A DNA stretch of 64,000 nucleotides from [Zimmermannella] bifida NBRC 103089 (GTDB lineage Bacteria; Actinomycetota; Actinomycetes; Actinomycetales; Microbacteriaceae), in NCBI RefSeq assembly GCF_001570925.1, contig NZ_BCSP01000007.1:1-64000 (forward strand). The letters are read 5' to 3'. Every line of letters starts with the position of its first letter. Position 1 is the first letter of the stretch. Shown piece by piece: positions 49,067 to 58,324 of the stretch. The position numbers and the translations under genes are program-made. The notes under the pieces were generated by a model that saw only the letters and a list, made by a program, of their open reading frames with translations, did no database searches and was not told the DNA's origin.

Positions 49067-49127
49067 GGGTTTCCTGGGTGGTTCGTTGCGCGTTTAGCTG
49101 GCGGTCTTCGGTTCTATTGAGCGCTGT

Positions 49128-49208
49128 GGTGTGCTGCGGCTCATCATTTTGGCCGCACCGGATGGTTTTGGCAGTCAAATAAACGATTTTGATGAGCCGG
49201 AGCACACC
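49128..49208. repeat. Inverted repeat 1 (19-bp arms, 43-base loop)
   Basis: Arms 49128-49146 and 49190-49208 match in 18 of 19 positions. The core GGCTCATCA/TGATGAGCC is shared with inverted repeat 3. Confidence 0.85.
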
Positions 49209-49233
49209 GTCGCCGAACGAGTCGTCGCAAAAC

Positions 49234-49309
49234 TGTTACAACTGTCACCTTTTGCCGCTTTTCGCGACGCTACGGGCCAAGTCTGCCGGTTTTGGTGACA
49301 GTTGGAACA
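49234..49309. repeat. Inverted repeat 2 (16-bp arms, 44-base loop)
   Basis: Arms 49234-49249 and 49294-49309 match in 15 of 16 positions (TGTTACAACTGTCACC against its partner). The core differs from repeats 1 and 3. Confidence 0.85.
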
Positions 49310-49326
49310 CTCGCGAACCGCAAGAA

Positions 49327-49401
49327 GTCGTTTGACTCATCAATTGCGACATTTCGCGGCCAAATTCCCGCCGAAACCCCCGTTTTGATGAGCCAAACGA
49401 C
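49327..49401. repeat. Inverted repeat 3 (17-bp arms, 41-base loop)
   Basis: Arms 49327-49343 and 49385-49401 match in 16 of 17 positions. It shares the CTCATCA core with repeat 1. Confidence 0.85.
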
Positions 49402-49466
49402 GCCTCCCCGTCCCAAGCACGCAGTGTCAGGACGTCAGAGCACAGACAACAGGCACAGGGCTAGCG

Positions 49467-50978
49467 CTACGCGACGCGATCGACTGCCCGCTCGACAACC
49501 AGACCGTCGTCGGGCAGTTCGATCCGTACTGATGCGATACCGTTCGCATCCACCCGCACCGTTTCGATGACGCGTGGGCCCTGATCGGTGCGTTCAACCG
49601 GCACCGCGTTCAGGTCGCGGCCGTCACGCAAGTGTGCGGCGAACGGAACCGCGACCGTCGTCAGCGGCGAAATATCCCCTGTGGCCTCGCCACGCGCGTC
49701 CACCGCCGAGTACTCGACAAACCGGAACCAGCCCACATTGTGTGCCGCGCGGTACTCGCGCCGGGCCACGACGCTGCCATCGGCATCGGGCAGCGCATCG
49801 GGCGCAACCAGCGCATCAAACGTGACGCCCGCACCACCCTGGCGTTCACGGAACACCCCAATCCCCCGCGCCAACCGGTCGCGCAAGCGGTAACCAGATT
49901 CGGGACTCGCCGCGATCGCCAACCCAATTGCGGTGGATGCGGCTGGGTACGGCGAGCGGTGCACGCGGCGCCCGAACCGCTCACGCAACAGACGCGGCAC
50001 CAACGGCAACCCGCTGGCACCACCAACGAGGTAAATACCCGCGATGTCGGTATCGACCAGCCCGGTGTCCACCCGCTCACCGATCAGCGGCAGCATCGCT
50101 TCCATGCTGCGCGCAACCAACGGCGCCGACGCCTCATAGAACTCGTCGACCGGCACCACAACGTCGTCATCGCCGATCTCAAGCACCATGCGACGCGATT
50201 GCGGCGCCAAGCGCTCCTTTGCCGTGCGAGCTTCGTCAAGCAGTCGCCCGCGCGCACGGTCACCGAACACGTCATCGGTTCGCCCCGCGTGGGCAAGCGC
50301 CAGATCGGCCAAGACCGCATCGAAGTCATCGCCACCCAGCTTGCTGATGCCGAGCGAGCGAATCACCTCGTGGTCGGTGCCGTCGATGCGCACCAATGAG
50401 GCATCGAACGTGCCACCACCTAGGTCATACACGAGCACACTGGTGCGCTTCGAGTTAATGCCGCGCGGATGACGGTGCGTGTATTCGAACGCCGCAGCGC
50501 TGGGCTCATTCACGAGCGCGATGACTTCGATGTCGGCACGAGTAAACGCGTCTAGGGTCAGCAATCGCTGCGCACTGTGCGCATTCGCGGGCACACCAAT
50601 AACCGCTTCGATCGGCTCATTGTTGCATTCGCCACCCCAAAACGGGCTGTTGCGAATCTGCTCGGCAACATGCGTCGCGAACGCGACCAGCACCTCGTTC
50701 AGCGGGCGTTGGATAGGGCCGAACCGCACCGGCGTATCGGCTGTAACCGTCGGCAATGCCAGCAATCGCTTGAACGAACGCACCAGCGTAAGCCCGTCAT
50801 GCTGCCGCTCGAGTGCATCGTGGCCGCAAACAAACTCGTCACCATCAAGTGCGATCGCCGTCGGAATGTGTTCGTGCGAGTCACCGAGCGGGTCCGTGAC
50901 TCCGAGCACCGGATAGTTGCCGCGGTCGGCAACTGCGATCAGGGTTCGGGTAGTGCCAAAGTCAATGCCAACGCGCAT
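49467..50978 (-). CDS. Hsp70 family protein (short DnaK paralogue)
   Basis: A 503-aa protein from ATG 50978. The actin/Hsp70 ATPase domain is complete: MRVGIDFGTTRTLIAV (phosphate 1), VLVYDLGGGTFDASL (phosphate 2) and GIYLVGGASGLPLVPRLL (adenosine). Only about 130 residues follow, so the usual two-part substrate-binding domain with helical lid is shortened. No DnaJ or GrpE gene is near. The start has no Shine-Dalgarno; TAGCGT close upstream may be a -10 for a leaderless message. Client and role unknown. Confidence 0.87.
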   Translation of the reverse strand: MRVGIDFGTTRTLIAVADRGNYPVLGVTDPLGDSHEHIPTAIALDGDEFVCGHDALERQHDGLTLVRSFKRLLALPTVTADTPVRFGPIQRPLNEVLVAFATHVAEQIRNSPFWGGECNNEPIEAVIGVPANAHSAQRLLTLDAFTRADIEVIALVNEPSAAAFEYTHRHPRGINSKRTSVLVYDLGGGTFDASLVRIDGTDHEVIRSLGISKLGGDDFDAVLADLALAHAGRTDDVFGDRARGRLLDEARTAKERLAPQSRRMVLEIGDDDVVVPVDEFYEASAPLVARSMEAMLPLIGERVDTGLVDTDIAGIYLVGGASGLPLVPRLLRERFGRRVHRSPYPAASTAIGLAIAASPESGYRLRDRLARGIGVFRERQGGAGVTFDALVAPDALPDADGSVVARREYRAAHNVGWFRFVEYSAVDARGEATGDISPLTTVAVPFAAHLRDGRDLNAVPVERTDQGPRVIETVRVDANGIASVRIELPDDGLVVERAVDRVA

Positions 50979-51074
50979 GCCAAGCACGCTAACAACCGCC
51001 GGTGACGACAGGGTTACGGGCACCCGCAAATGGTTGCAGGCACACCGCATCCACCCGGCACACGACCGCGAGCG

Positions 51075-52916
51075 CTACTTCTTCTCTTCGACGTCGCCCG
51101 AAAGTGCCGCGATGAACGCCTTCTGCGGCACCTCGACGCGACCAACCATCTTCATGCGCTTCTTACCTTCCTTCTGCTTCTCGAGCAGCTTGCGCTTACG
51201 GCTAATGTCACCGCCATAGCACTTGGCAAGAACGTCCTTGCGGATCGCGCGGATAGTTTCTCGAGCAATGATGCGGGCACCAATTGCGGCCTGGATCGGT
51301 ACTTCGAACTGCTGCCGAGGAATCAGCTTGCGCAGGCGCTCGGCCATCATCGTGCCGTAGCTGTAGGCCGAGTCGCGGTGCACGATTGCGCTGAACGCAT
51401 CCACCTTTTCGCCCTGCAGCAGGATGTCGACTTTGACCAGGTCGTCGGCCTGGTCACCGATCGGTTCGTAGTCGAGCGAGGCGTAGCCCTGCGTACGCGA
51501 CTTGAGCTGGTCGAAGAAGTCGAACACGATCTCGCCCAGCGGCAGCGTGTAGCGCAGTTCGACGCGCTCTTCGGAGAGGTACTCCATCGAGATCAGCGAG
51601 CCGCGGCGAGATTCGCACAGCTCCATGACCTTGCCGATATATTCCTTCGGCACCAGGATGCTCGCGCGCACGATCGGTTCGCGCACTTCGCTGATCTTGC
51701 CTTCCGGGAACTCCGACGGGTTGGTGACGTGGTGCGTCACGCCGTCTTCGGTCACGGCGTCGTAGGTCACGCTTGGCGCGGTGGTGATGATGTCGAGGTC
51801 GAACTCACGTGAAAGTCGCTCGGTGATGATCTCGAGGTGCAGGAGCCCGAGGAAACCAACGCGAAAACCAAATCCGAGCGCGACCGAGGTTTCGGGTTCG
51901 TAGTTCAGGGCAGCGTCTTCGAGCTTGAGCTTGTCGAGCGCTTCGCGCAGGTCGGTGTAGTCGCCGGCTTCGATCGGGTACAGACCCGAGAACACCATGG
52001 GCTTCGGTTCGACATAACCTGGCAGGCCTTCGGTCGCCGGCTTGGTCGCGTTCGTGACAGTGTCACCAACCTTGGACTGGCGCACGTCCTTCACACCGGT
52101 AATGAGGTAGCCCACTTCACCAACGGCAAGGCCCTTCGCCTTCTTCGGCTCCGGCGATGAGACACCGAGCTCAAGCAGTTCGTGGTTGGCACCGGTCGAG
52201 ATCATCTGGATCTTCTCGCCAGCACGAATCTCGCCATCAACGACACGAACGTACGTCACCACGCCGCGGTAGGTGTCGTAGACCGAGTCAAAGATCATGG
52301 CGCGAGCGGATGCGTCGCGGTCGCCCTTTGGTGCCGGGATGCGGTCGACAATACGGTCGAGTAGCGCTTCGACACCCATACCGGTCTTACCGGAAACCCG
52401 CAGGACGTCTTCGGGGTCGCCGCCGATCAGGCCAGCGATTTCTTCGGCGTAGCGTTCGGGATCGGCTGCCGGGAGGTCAATCTTGTTGAGGACCGGGATG
52501 ATTTCGAGGTCGTTCTCGATGGCCAAATACAGGTTGGCGAGCGTTTGCGCTTCGATGCCCTGTGCCGCATCCACGAGCAGTACCGCACCTTCACAGGCTG
52601 CGAGCGAACGCGAAACCTCGTACGAAAAGTCAACGTGACCGGGGGTGTCGATCATGTTGAGGATGAAGTCTTCTTCATTGACGTGCCACGGCATGCGCAC
52701 GGCCTGCGACTTGATCGTGATGCCACGTTCGCGTTCGAGGTCCATCTTGTCGAGGTACTGCGCGCGCATCACGCGGTCTTCAACGGATCCGGTCAGCTGC
52801 AGCATGCGGTCGGCCAGGGTCGATTTTCCGTGGTCGATGTGCGCAATGATGCAGAAGTTGCGGATGCGCTCAGCGGGTGTCGCGAGCGGCTGCAAGATGT
52901 TGGGCTGTTTCGGCAT
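51075..52916 (-). CDS. lepA: Elongation factor 4 (LepA)
   Basis: Ribosomal GTPase that back-translocates or helps initiation under stress. From ATG 52916 it has 613 aa, normal. P-loop [20 protein letters not shown], and NKIDL are in the G domain; domains II, III, V and the LepA-specific C-terminal domain ([26 protein letters not shown]) follow. Divergent from rpsT, the common actinobacterial arrangement. Confidence 0.97.
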   Translation of the reverse strand: MPKQPNILQPLATPAERIRNFCIIAHIDHGKSTLADRMLQLTGSVEDRVMRAQYLDKMDLERERGITIKSQAVRMPWHVNEEDFILNMIDTPGHVDFSYEVSRSLAACEGAVLLVDAAQGIEAQTLANLYLAIENDLEIIPVLNKIDLPAADPERYAEEIAGLIGGDPEDVLRVSGKTGMGVEALLDRIVDRIPAPKGDRDASARAMIFDSVYDTYRGVVTYVRVVDGEIRAGEKIQMISTGANHELLELGVSSPEPKKAKGLAVGEVGYLITGVKDVRQSKVGDTVTNATKPATEGLPGYVEPKPMVFSGLYPIEAGDYTDLREALDKLKLEDAALNYEPETSVALGFGFRVGFLGLLHLEIITERLSREFDLDIITTAPSVTYDAVTEDGVTHHVTNPSEFPEGKISEVREPIVRASILVPKEYIGKVMELCESRRGSLISMEYLSEERVELRYTLPLGEIVFDFFDQLKSRTQGYASLDYEPIGDQADDLVKVDILLQGEKVDAFSAIVHRDSAYSYGTMMAERLRKLIPRQQFEVPIQAAIGARIIARETIRAIRKDVLAKCYGGDISRKRKLLEKQKEGKKRMKMVGRVEVPQKAFIAALSGDVEEKK

Positions 52917-53017
52917 GGTGTCCGCAATTCTCGCATGTATTGCGCGGCTTGTGGGGCGGCCTGCCGCGGATGTCAGAACCACTCATGAATAAATCGCGTG
53001 CATCCGAGTCGCCTGGC

Positions 53018-53026
53018 TGGTAAAGT
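53018..53026 (+). promoter_or_regulatory. Extended -10 promoter of rpsT
   Basis: TGGTAAAGT is an extended -10 (TGN followed by TAAAGT, 53021-53026). The -35 is weak. It gives an rpsT leader of about 100 bases, long enough for autoregulation by S20, which is inferred. Confidence 0.45.
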
Positions 53027-53129
53027 TGAGCGTTGGCTTACGCGTACCCCACTCGACGCGAGGCGTGCTGCGGTCCCTCTACCCGCATCCACGCAACCGA
53101 AAACTCAACCTCCACACGAAAGTAGTCAC

Positions 53130-53399
53130 GTGGCAAACATCAAGTCGCAGATTAAGCGCATCGGCACCAACCGCAAGGCGACCGAGCGCAACAAGGCATA
53201 CAAGTCGGAGCTCCGCACCGCGATCCGTCGCGTTCGCGAAGCTGCTGCCGAAGGCAACGTAGAGAAGGCACAGACCGCTCTCGCCTTCGCTTCGAAGAAG
53301 CTCGACAAGGCTGTTTCGAAGGGTGTCATCCACAAGAACCAGGCTGCGAACCGCAAGTCGGCTATCGCCAAGCTGGTCAACGCGATCGACGCTAAGTAA
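53130..53399 (+). CDS. rpsT: 30S ribosomal protein S20
   Basis: Primary 16S rRNA-binding protein. It has 89 aa from GTG 53130 ([21 protein letters not shown]), normal length, very basic and three-helical. GTG is an unusual start for such an abundant protein, and the ribosome site (GAAAG) is weak. It ends before a strong terminator. Confidence 0.97.
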   Translation: MANIKSQIKRIGTNRKATERNKAYKSELRTAIRRVREAAAEGNVEKAQTALAFASKKLDKAVSKGVIHKNQAANRKSAIAKLVNAIDAK

Positions 53400-53426
53400 G
53401 TTTCGCCGGCATCGCCGGTACACAGG

Positions 53427-53457
53427 AATTGGGCTCCTCGGGGCCCAATTTTTGTTT
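53427..53457 (+). terminator. rpsT terminator
   Basis: AATTGGGCTC (53427-53436) pairs with GGGCCCAATT (53441-53450) with one wobble pair, followed by TTTGTTTT. A classical intrinsic terminator. Confidence 0.92.
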
Positions 53458-53675
53458 TCCGCCTTCAGTCACACCCGCAAACCAATATCTGCGAAGTCAA
53501 CCATCTCCAACATGGTGCACTGAGCCGAGGGCGGAGGCGCTATGCACCTCCGATGCGCTGTATCTGCACCACTTTGGAGATTTGCCCGGTCAAAGGTTGC
53601 GGCGTCGTGGTGTTCTCCCGCCCGGCCAGCACCACTATCGGACGTTACCCATGCGGCTTCCGTCATGCTTGAGAG

Positions 53676-55490
53676 GTGAGTGATGCAAGCCTGCCCCGAC
53701 TAGCCGCGCTCGACACACTCCGTGACGAGCTGTCGAACGCATCCCTGCCTCTTGATCTCAACGAAACCCAGCGCGCCAAAGCGAACCAGTCCTGGGCAAT
53801 TCAGCAGATCGACGACTACATCGCGCCGCGACTGGCCAACCTGGACGCACCGCTGCTGGCGGTTGCTGGCGGCTCAACGGGCGCGGGCAAGTCCACCATC
53901 GTCAATGCGATCGTCGGCAGCCCCGTGACGCGCACTGGCGCAATCCGCCCCACTACGCGACAACCGATTCTGCTGCACGCACCCGGTGAGGGCGAATGGT
54001 TCGAGACCGACCGCATCCTGCCCGGACTCTCGCGCATCCGCGGCACCGCAACTCACCAGGTGCTGCCTTCGTCACAGGCTGGCGCTACCCCAGACGCCAG
54101 CCTTATCGGCTCGGTTGTGCTCGTCGAAGACCCGCACATCCCGAAGCACATTGCGCTCATCGACGCACCCGATATCGACTCGATCGCCGACGAAAACCGC
54201 GCACTCGCATCCCAACTGCTGGCTGCAGCCGACCTGTGGTTCTTCGTAACCACCGCCAACCGCTACGCCGATGCGGTGCCGTGGCAATTGCTCGATGACG
54301 CTGCCACTCGCGACATCACCGTCGCGGTCGTCCTCAACCGAGTACCGCCGGGTGCTGAGCAGGAGATTCAGCATGACCTGCAGCGCATGCTGCACGAGCG
54401 CGGCCTTCCCCACGCTCCCGTATTCACCATCACCGAACAACCGCTCGACCAGCTCGGTATGCTGCCGCCCGCAGCAGTGGCCGGCCTACGAAACTGGCTT
54501 GGCACAATTGCTGCCGACTCCGCATCCCGCCACGAACTGGCACGACGTACCGTGCTCGGCTCGGCACGCAAACTCACCCATATGAGCCACGAAATTGCGA
54601 TCGCCCGCGACGTACAACTGCGCACGGCCGAAGACCTAATGCGCATTATCGATGACGAATACGAAGATGCCATCGACGACGTGCGCGAAGCCACCCGCGA
54701 CGGTCAGCTATTGCGCGGCGAGGTGCTCGCCCGCTGGCAGGATGTTGTTGGCACATCCGATGCATTCCGCGGCATCGAGACGTGGGTGTCTGGTGCCCGC
54801 GATCGGGTTACCGGTTGGTTCACTGGAAAGCCAAAGACCGTCGAGCAGGTCGAAGCCACACTCGAGTCCGGTTTGCACGCGGTTATCGTGGATGCGGCCA
54901 GCCGCGCCGCCGCTTCAAGCTGGCAGCGGGTGCGTGCTACCGAACACGGCCGCCACGTGTTCTCGGATGCAACGCTGGCCCACGAATCAGACAGCCTGAA
55001 CGAATCCGCTGCCCGGCTGATGCGCGACTGGCAAGCCGCGCTCGTGGAATTAGTGCGCACGCAGGCTGCCGGAAAACGCACCAAGGCGCGCGTGCTGTCG
55101 CTGGGACTCAACGCGGTCACGGTGGCGCTGATGATCGTCGTCTTTGCGTCCACGGCGGGCCTCACCGGCGGTGAAGTGGCCATTGCCGGTGGTTCGGCAG
55201 TGGTCGGCCAGAAACTGCTGGAAACACTGTTCGGTGACGAGGCAGTGCGAAAGCTCGCGACCCAGGCGCGCGATGATCTCGAGCTGCGGGTTACGTCGCT
55301 GTTCCGTGCCGAGTCGCTCCGGTACAGCGCCGAACTCATGCCGGTGACCGCACCCGGAAGCGGCGACAAGCTGCGTTCGGCGATCGCCGAGTTCGAAGCA
55401 ACGCTGCGTGATGACCTGGCTGCGCCGCCCGCCTCGCAGCTTTCACCGCCGACCTTCGGCAGCCAGACCACGAACGGGCCTCGCGTATGA
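53676..55490 (+). CDS. Membrane-associated GTPase A of a dynamin/YfjP-like pair
   Basis: A 604-aa protein with P-loop GGSTGAGKST (residues 65-74), a second motif IALIDAPD (G3), and a degenerate G4 (VVLNRVPP in place of NKxD). Central helices suggest coiled coil. A hydrophobic stretch lies at residues ~468-500. The last 25 residues are Pro/Thr-rich. The GTG start at 53676 has only GAGAG beside it. It overlaps the next gene by four bases (ATGA), so the two proteins are made together. Paired GTPases of this type in actinobacteria (DynA/DynB, IniA/IniC) act on the membrane; the exact family is inferred. Confidence 0.75.
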   Translation: MSDASLPRLAALDTLRDELSNASLPLDLNETQRAKANQSWAIQQIDDYIAPRLANLDAPLLAVAGGSTGAGKSTIVNAIVGSPVTRTGAIRPTTRQPILLHAPGEGEWFETDRILPGLSRIRGTATHQVLPSSQAGATPDASLIGSVVLVEDPHIPKHIALIDAPDIDSIADENRALASQLLAAADLWFFVTTANRYADAVPWQLLDDAATRDITVAVVLNRVPPGAEQEIQHDLQRMLHERGLPHAPVFTITEQPLDQLGMLPPAAVAGLRNWLGTIAADSASRHELARRTVLGSARKLTHMSHEIAIARDVQLRTAEDLMRIIDDEYEDAIDDVREATRDGQLLRGEVLARWQDVVGTSDAFRGIETWVSGARDRVTGWFTGKPKTVEQVEATLESGLHAVIVDAASRAAASSWQRVRATEHGRHVFSDATLAHESDSLNESAARLMRDWQAALVELVRTQAAGKRTKARVLSLGLNAVTVALMIVVFASTAGLTGGEVAIAGGSAVVGQKLLETLFGDEAVRKLATQARDDLELRVTSLFRAESLRYSAELMPVTAPGSGDKLRSAIAEFEATLRDDLAAPPASQLSPPTFGSQTTNGPRV

Positions 55491-57127
55491 GCCGCATCAC
55501 TATCGATGACCGCATCCAGTCGCTCCGCGAAGCGCGCGAACTCGGCGTCGGCAGGCTGTCTGAAGCGTCGCTTGCCGAGCTCGACCGTGTGATTGCGGCG
55601 GCAGCTGAGCGTCGTGCACTTTCGAGTGAACACACGGTCGTCGGGTTCTTTGGCGCCACCGGGTCTGGCAAATCGTCGCTGTTCAACGCGGTCGTCGGCG
55701 AGCAGTTGGCGCACACGCACGTTCGACGCCCGACCACGTCGGTGCCGCTGGCTGCCGTGTGGCGACAAGAAGACGCTTCGCCGCTGCTGGACTGGCTGCA
55801 GGTGCAAGATCGACGGATCCCCGCGCATCCGTTCGCTGGCGACCCCGCGCTGCCGCTGATCTTGCTGGATTTGCCCGACTTCGATTCGGTTCAGGCCGAA
55901 CACCGCGAGATTGCGACTCGGCTCGCGGGCCAGGTTGATGTGTTGGTGTGGGTCGTTGACCCGCAAAAGTACGCCGATGCGACGCTGCACCGCGACTTCA
56001 TTCAGCCATTGGCGACGCACGCTGCCGTTACTGCGGTGGTGCTGAACCAGATTGACCGACTTGCTCCCGCCGAGATTCCGCAGGTGGTGCAGTCGCTCGA
56101 GTCGCTGATCGCTCGCGATGGGCTGCCGAACACCGAGGTCATGGCTGCAAGCGCGGTCACCGGAGCCGGAGTCGATTCGGTGCGTCTCCGGATTGCGAAG
56201 TTTGCTCGCGATCGTGTTGCGGCAACGGCACGACTGACCGCCGATGTGCGCCAGTGCGCCTCATCGCAGCTCCCCCGCAACGTGGAATCGCCCGGCACTA
56301 GGGAACAGTCGCCGCCACCCACTCGGCCGTTCAACGCCGATCGCAGTGCCCGCGCGATGCGTGAGGCGATCATTACGGCGTCGGGCGCTGAACTAATTTC
56401 GCAGGCGGTTGCAAAGTCGTACCGAAAGCGCGCGGGCCAGGCCACAGGGTGGCCGGTAACGTCGTGGCTCTTGCGGTTCCGTCCCGATCCCCTGCGCCGG
56501 TTGCATCTTCCGGCCCAGCAGCGTACGGCGACGGATGCGGATGCTCCGGTCGTGGCGCGCACCTATCGGCAGCCGTTGAGTGCGGGTCAGAAAGCGGGCA
56601 TGAACCGTGCCGTTCGCAGCTACGTGAGCGATGCATCCGCCGATCTGCCCGAGCCGTGGCAGGAGTACCTGCGCGGCCAGGGGTTGACGTTGAGCGAGTC
56701 GGTTCCGGATGCGGTCGATCAGGCGATTGCCGCCACTGACCTCGGCGCAGGCCGATCGTGGTGGTGGCCGCTGATCACTGCGCTGCAGGTGGTTTCGCTA
56801 CTGGCCGGATGCGTCGGTGCCGGTTGGTACCTGGTGTTGTGGGCAATGCAGGCGCTTGGGTTCGGGTTCGTGGAGATTCCGACCGTTGAAGGATGGCCGG
56901 TGCCTGGGCTGCTGCTCGTGTTCGGAGTGTTGCTCGGCATCGTGCTCGGCGCGGTTGCCGCGTTCATCAGCGCAGGCGTGGCCGGTGGCCGCAGGCGCCG
57001 TGCGATGCGGCGTCTACGTGCCTCAATCGGCACTGCCGTGGATGCGCACGTTGCCGCTCCGGTGCGATCAGAACGTGCACGTGCGCTCGCGTTCGTGAAC
57101 GCCCTCCGACGGGCTGCTGCCCGCTAG
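55487..57127 (+). CDS. Membrane-associated GTPase B of a dynamin/YfjP-like pair
   Basis: A 546-aa protein with P-loop GATGSGKSS (residues 56-64), LILLDLPDFDS (G3) and VLNQIDRL (G4, Asp kept). Two hydrophobic segments follow at residues ~430-460 and ~475-505, then a basic Arg-rich tail. The nucleotide site looks more complete than in its partner. It starts at ATG 55487, coupled to GTPase A. It ends 3 bp from the convergent lipoprotein gene. It resembles TrmE/Era-type GTPases called YfjP in other bacteria. A membrane-remodelling or stress role is likely but inferred. Confidence 0.78.
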   Translation: MSRITIDDRIQSLREARELGVGRLSEASLAELDRVIAAAAERRALSSEHTVVGFFGATGSGKSSLFNAVVGEQLAHTHVRRPTTSVPLAAVWRQEDASPLLDWLQVQDRRIPAHPFAGDPALPLILLDLPDFDSVQAEHREIATRLAGQVDVLVWVVDPQKYADATLHRDFIQPLATHAAVTAVVLNQIDRLAPAEIPQVVQSLESLIARDGLPNTEVMAASAVTGAGVDSVRLRIAKFARDRVAATARLTADVRQCASSQLPRNVESPGTREQSPPPTRPFNADRSARAMREAIITASGAELISQAVAKSYRKRAGQATGWPVTSWLLRFRPDPLRRLHLPAQQRTATDADAPVVARTYRQPLSAGQKAGMNRAVRSYVSDASADLPEPWQEYLRGQGLTLSESVPDAVDQAIAATDLGAGRSWWWPLITALQVVSLLAGCVGAGWYLVLWAMQALGFGFVEIPTVEGWPVPGLLLVFGVLLGIVLGAVAAFISAGVAGGRRRRAMRRLRASIGTAVDAHVAAPVRSERARALAFVNALRRAAAR

Positions 57128-57130
57128 CGC

Positions 57131-58213
57131 TTAGAACGCCGTAAACGCGCTCTGTTCACCCGAGTAGGTAAAGCCCGCCCCGGTAACGGTGCTCCAGCAC
57201 ACAAGCGCGTCACTGCCGGGTGCACCGCAGACGATGTCCCCGTAGTAGACCGCTTCGCCCGAACCAATTGCTTGCGGTGAAAGCTGTTTCTGCATCGCGG
57301 ATGGGAAGCTTTCCCCACCCATGAACGTTGGCTCGGTGTCGTTCACACCCAGTTGCACGCTGCAGTCGCCACCGGCGTCGCACCATGTCTGCACCATGCA
57401 GTGGACACCGGACTCGCCCGCATTCACATCACACTTGATACTGCCGGATTCAGTCTGGATGATTGCTTCCGTATCGGCTGGGTCGGCACTTGCTTGGCGA
57501 GTCTCTGTCGCTTCGGTAGCGTCCGAAGGAATCGCTCCACCTGCACCGGGGAAAGCGGCCGAAGTGTCCTCACCGGTGTTGCCAGTTGAGTCCTTCATAC
57601 CGAACGGCCCCACCTGGCCTTCGGTTTCACCAGTCCGGTCTCGGCCATCGCTGTAGTCCGGAACGTCGCCGGTGCGAACGACGGCTCCCGCTTCATCGTC
57701 CCAGGTCAGGGTTGAGGTTGCAGTCTGCGAAGCTTCAGCGTTGCTTTCGCCCGGCCCTGCCCATCGGAACGTCACTTCGATCGTGGCGTCATCGACACGC
57801 TCGACCATTGGCGCCCAGCCAAATGACTGCTCGGTTGCGGTACCGACGAATTCACCGTAGTGGAACAGTACGACAGCCGACGGCGACGATACGGTTGCAC
57901 CCCTCGCGGTGACAACCGCCCAAGAAAGTGCTGCACAAGGATCGTAATCATCTGTTTCAGCTAGCTCCACTGCCCACCCAACGTCGGTACGGTCGGGGAG
58001 CGGCAACGCCATTTCATCGACAGCCGAAGCCATTGCTTCTTCCGCACTGGCGGTTCCACACTCGGGAGTTGGCGTTGGTGTCGAGGTCGGTGTCACGCTT
58101 TGCGTCGGTGCAACCGACTCGCTCGTGGCTGGGGTCTCGGACGCACAACCAACGAGCACGAGCAAGGTAGAAGTAGCAGCGGCAACCAGCGGCCAGATTC
58201 GTCGTTCACGCAT
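57131..58213 (-). CDS. LppP/LprE-like lipoprotein
   Basis: A 360-aa exported protein with signal MRERRIWPLVAAATSTLLVL and lipobox LVGC (Cys23), then a Thr/Pro linker. Residues ~60-175 resemble the LppP/LprE domain of mycobacteria (DPCAALSWAVVTARGATVSSPSAVVLFHYGEFVGTA). A Ser/Gly/Asp-rich linker leads to a Cys-rich C-terminal domain (residues ~250-360) with three cysteine pairs. Function unknown. It lies downstream of holA on the same strand. Confidence 0.8.
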   Translation of the reverse strand: MRERRIWPLVAAATSTLLVLVGCASETPATSESVAPTQSVTPTSTPTPTPECGTASAEEAMASAVDEMALPLPDRTDVGWAVELAETDDYDPCAALSWAVVTARGATVSSPSAVVLFHYGEFVGTATEQSFGWAPMVERVDDATIEVTFRWAGPGESNAEASQTATSTLTWDDEAGAVVRTGDVPDYSDGRDRTGETEGQVGPFGMKDSTGNTGEDTSAAFPGAGGAIPSDATEATETRQASADPADTEAIIQTESGSIKCDVNAGESGVHCMVQTWCDAGGDCSVQLGVNDTEPTFMGGESFPSAMQKQLSPQAIGSGEAVYYGDIVCGAPGSDALVCWSTVTGAGFTYSGEQSAFTAF

Positions 58214-58324
58214 ACTTCGAAGCTAGCCCAGACCGATGACTGGCAGCAGAACTATTGGTCTCGTTCGCATAACTTCCTGCCGCAGCTGAGGAACGCGCCT
58301 ACGTCAGCAACCCAAGTATCTGCG

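Larger units (their letters stand above)
49067..49466. other. Non-coding 400-bp region with three long inverted repeats
   Basis: Between two converging 3' ends. No coding frame fits. It contains three consecutive inverted repeats, listed separately. The remainder has no feature I can name. Confidence 0.7.

Noticed and set aside
49128-49401. The inverted repeats as integron attC sites
   Set aside because: The ends do not fit the attC core sites (RYYYAAC and GTTRRRY), and there is no integrase or cassette gene.
53451-53675. Possible small RNA or tRNA between rpsT and GTPase A
   Set aside because: A short GGAGG/CCTCC hairpin is present but no cloverleaf or conserved RNA motif could be drawn.
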